From Verrucomicrobiales bacterium (GTDB lineage Bacteria; Verrucomicrobiota; Verrucomicrobiia; Verrucomicrobiales; V1-33): a stretch of DNA of 7,737 nucleotides. The translations under genes were made by a program, and so were the position numbers. The notes beneath the pieces are model-generated. The model worked only from the letters and a program-made list of their open reading frames with translations, searched no databases and was not told the DNA's origin. Positions 6,840-7,737 of the stretch are shown here, piece by piece. Position 1 is the stretch's first letter, and each line of letters starts with the position of its first letter. The stretch is taken from the NCBI GenBank assembly GCA_023253575.1, contig JALRGB010000269.1, positions 1-7,737 of the forward strand, in the 5' to 3' direction.

Positions 6840-7499
6840 TCAGGCGGGCGCGGACACGTCAGCTCCAGTCGACTGAGCTTCAGCCAGATGAAGGAAATTT
6901 GCGAGCAGGCGCAGCCCGAGCTCCTGACTTTTTTCCGGGTGAAACTGGACGGCAGCGCCGCTCGACCAGCGGATCGCGCTGGCGAATGACGTTCCATACT
7001 CCGTGGTAGCAGCGATCAGTGCGTCATCAACCGGCTGCGGATGGTAACTGTGAACGAAATACACGTGCGGTGCTGCCCCCAAGCCGTCCCACAACGGATC
7101 AGCGGGATGGCGCAGCCGCGCCTCATTCCACCCCATATGCGGGATTTTCAACCCCGGCGCGCGCAGGCGCACCACTTGGCCGGAAAAGACACCCAGTCCC
7201 TCCACCCCGGGCGACTCTTCACTGCCCTCAAACAACACCTGATAACCAATACAAATGCCCAAGAACGGCCGCCCCGCGCGGATCCACGCCCGCAGCGGCT
7301 CGACCAGCCCCCGCTCACGCAACGTGCTCATCGTATCGCCAAACGCCCCAACACCAGGGAAAATTAAAGCGTCCACCCCGTCATCCATCGAGGCCGCATC
7401 TGCCACCAGCACGCTTTCGCGCCCCAACGCCCGCAACGCATTGCGCACGCTCTGCAAATTGCCGGCCCCGTAGTCGATAACACCAATTTTAATGCTCAT
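6840..7499 (-). CDS. hisH: Imidazole glycerol phosphate synthase, glutaminase subunit HisH
   Basis: HisH hydrolyses glutamine and channels the ammonia to HisF, which converts PRFAR to imidazole glycerol phosphate and AICAR in histidine biosynthesis; cytoplasmic. The class I glutamine amidotransferase fold is complete at 219 aa. It begins with VIDYGAGNLQSV (7-18), carries the oxyanion-side PGVGAFGD (48-55), the nucleophile elbow GICIGYQ with Cys83, IPHMGWN (119-125), YFVHSYH (147-153), and FHPEKS with His187 and Glu189 completing the catalytic triad. The elbow is more often GICLGMQ, so Ile84 and Tyr86 are mild variants. The family usually ends soon after the NFL motif (here 201-203); the last 12 or so residues are an extra Ala/Ser-rich tail. 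The start ATG gives the normal N-terminus, but no Shine-Dalgarno is visible. It lies 124 bases downstream of hisB on the same strand and converges on the gene at 3424-6627. Confidence 0.97.
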   Translation of the reverse strand: MSIKIGVIDYGAGNLQSVRNALRALGRESVLVADAASMDDGVDALIFPGVGAFGDTMSTLRERGLVEPLRAWIRAGRPFLGICIGYQVLFEGSEESPGVEGLGVFSGQVVRLRAPGLKIPHMGWNEARLRHPADPLWDGLGAAPHVYFVHSYHPQPVDDALIAATTEYGTSFASAIRWSSGAAVQFHPEKSQELGLRLLANFLHLAEAQSTGADVSAPA

Positions 7500-7623
7500 A
7501 CAGTCTAGTCACGAATCAGGAAGAAGGAAAAAGCGACCCGTTCGCGAAATGGCCGCCCGTTTTTAGCCCCCGGACGAGTTCATTCAGCGCCCCGCTCGGG
7601 TCAAGGGCATGGCAGCATCGTCG
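7500..7623 (-). other. hisB-hisH spacer, no gene seen
   Basis: This 124-base spacer is long for two adjacent his genes. On the minus strand it contains GCGA-ACGGG-TCGC followed by TTTTT, a 4-bp hairpin with a T-run that could act as a weak terminator or attenuating element about 30 bases before the hisH ATG. I see no convincing promoter, and no ORF with a plausible start. Confidence 0.4.
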
Positions 7624-7737
7624 TTACAGCAGATCCTTAGTGCTGGGCACACCCGAAACCCGCGAATCAACACGCGTCGCCTGATCCAGCGCGCGAGCCA
7701 GTCCCTTGAAAATGGCTTCCGCCATGTGGTGACTGTC
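7624..7737 (-). CDS. hisB: Imidazoleglycerol-phosphate dehydratase HisB, C-terminal 37 residues (runs off the right edge)
   Basis: HisB dehydrates imidazole glycerol phosphate to imidazole acetol phosphate, a step in histidine synthesis; cytoplasmic and manganese-dependent. Only the end is visible: DSHHMAEAIFKGLARAL, then DSRVSGVPSTKDLL and TAA. The HHMAE is the second of the family's two HHxxE metal-binding motifs, and the ending matches the conserved PSTKG(V/T)L tail, with Asp in place of the usual Gly. The N-terminal half lies outside, so whether it is a monofunctional enzyme or fused to a histidinol phosphatase cannot be seen. It is upstream of hisH on the same strand. Confidence 0.95.
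   Translation of the reverse strand, partial: DSHHMAEAIFKGLARALDQATRVDSRVSGVPSTKDLL

Noticed and set aside
6679..6876. 65-aa plus-strand open frame after the terminator
   Set aside because: It begins directly after the terminator and its sequence is the translated repeat element; such frames are typical false ORFs of these repeats.

Overview
The window most likely comes from a chromosome of the PVC group, probably Verrucomicrobiota. The main evidence is the large protein at 3424-6627, whose order of modules (signal peptide, SGNH-like domain, beta-propeller, HEAT-like helices, mono-haem cytochrome c) is a hallmark of Planctomycetes and Verrucomicrobia. Supporting hints are a fairly GC-rich sequence, a conserved-type tetratricopeptide-like protein at 1053-1976, start codons without Shine-Dalgarno sequences, and a hairpin-rich intergenic repeat. 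No mobile element, CRISPR array, tRNA or rRNA is visible.

Layout: the left edge holds the first 170 codons of a tyrosine recombinase of the XerC/XerD family on the minus strand. Diverging from it are four plus-strand genes: a small lipoprotein with four intact EF-hand loops (591-1001), an exported or membrane-anchored helical-repeat protein (1053-1976), a cytoplasmic protein with a GNAT-like N-terminal half and a helical C-terminal half (2036-3199), and the 1067-residue multidomain PVC cytochrome (3424-6627). The first three are separated by only 51 and 59 bases and may be cotranscribed. The fourth follows a 224-base gap with short tandem repeats and a perfect 14-bp palindrome, so it probably has its own promoter. 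It ends at a strong intrinsic terminator (6647-6678).

The right part is read on the minus strand: the last 37 codons of hisB, a 124-base spacer, and complete hisH. These are histidine biosynthesis genes. HisH is the glutaminase subunit of imidazole glycerol phosphate synthase, which makes the substrate that HisB dehydrates. Between the terminator and the hisH stop lies a hairpin-rich segment resembling interspersed repeats found in PVC and related genomes.

The genes do not form one obvious pathway. I see housekeeping functions (chromosome dimer resolution, histidine synthesis) on either side of a block of lineage-type envelope proteins. I found no convincing undescribed system. The points most worth checking are the SGNH-like domain that has lost two of its three triad residues, the unusual GNAT-plus-helical protein, and the repeat at 6733-6839.
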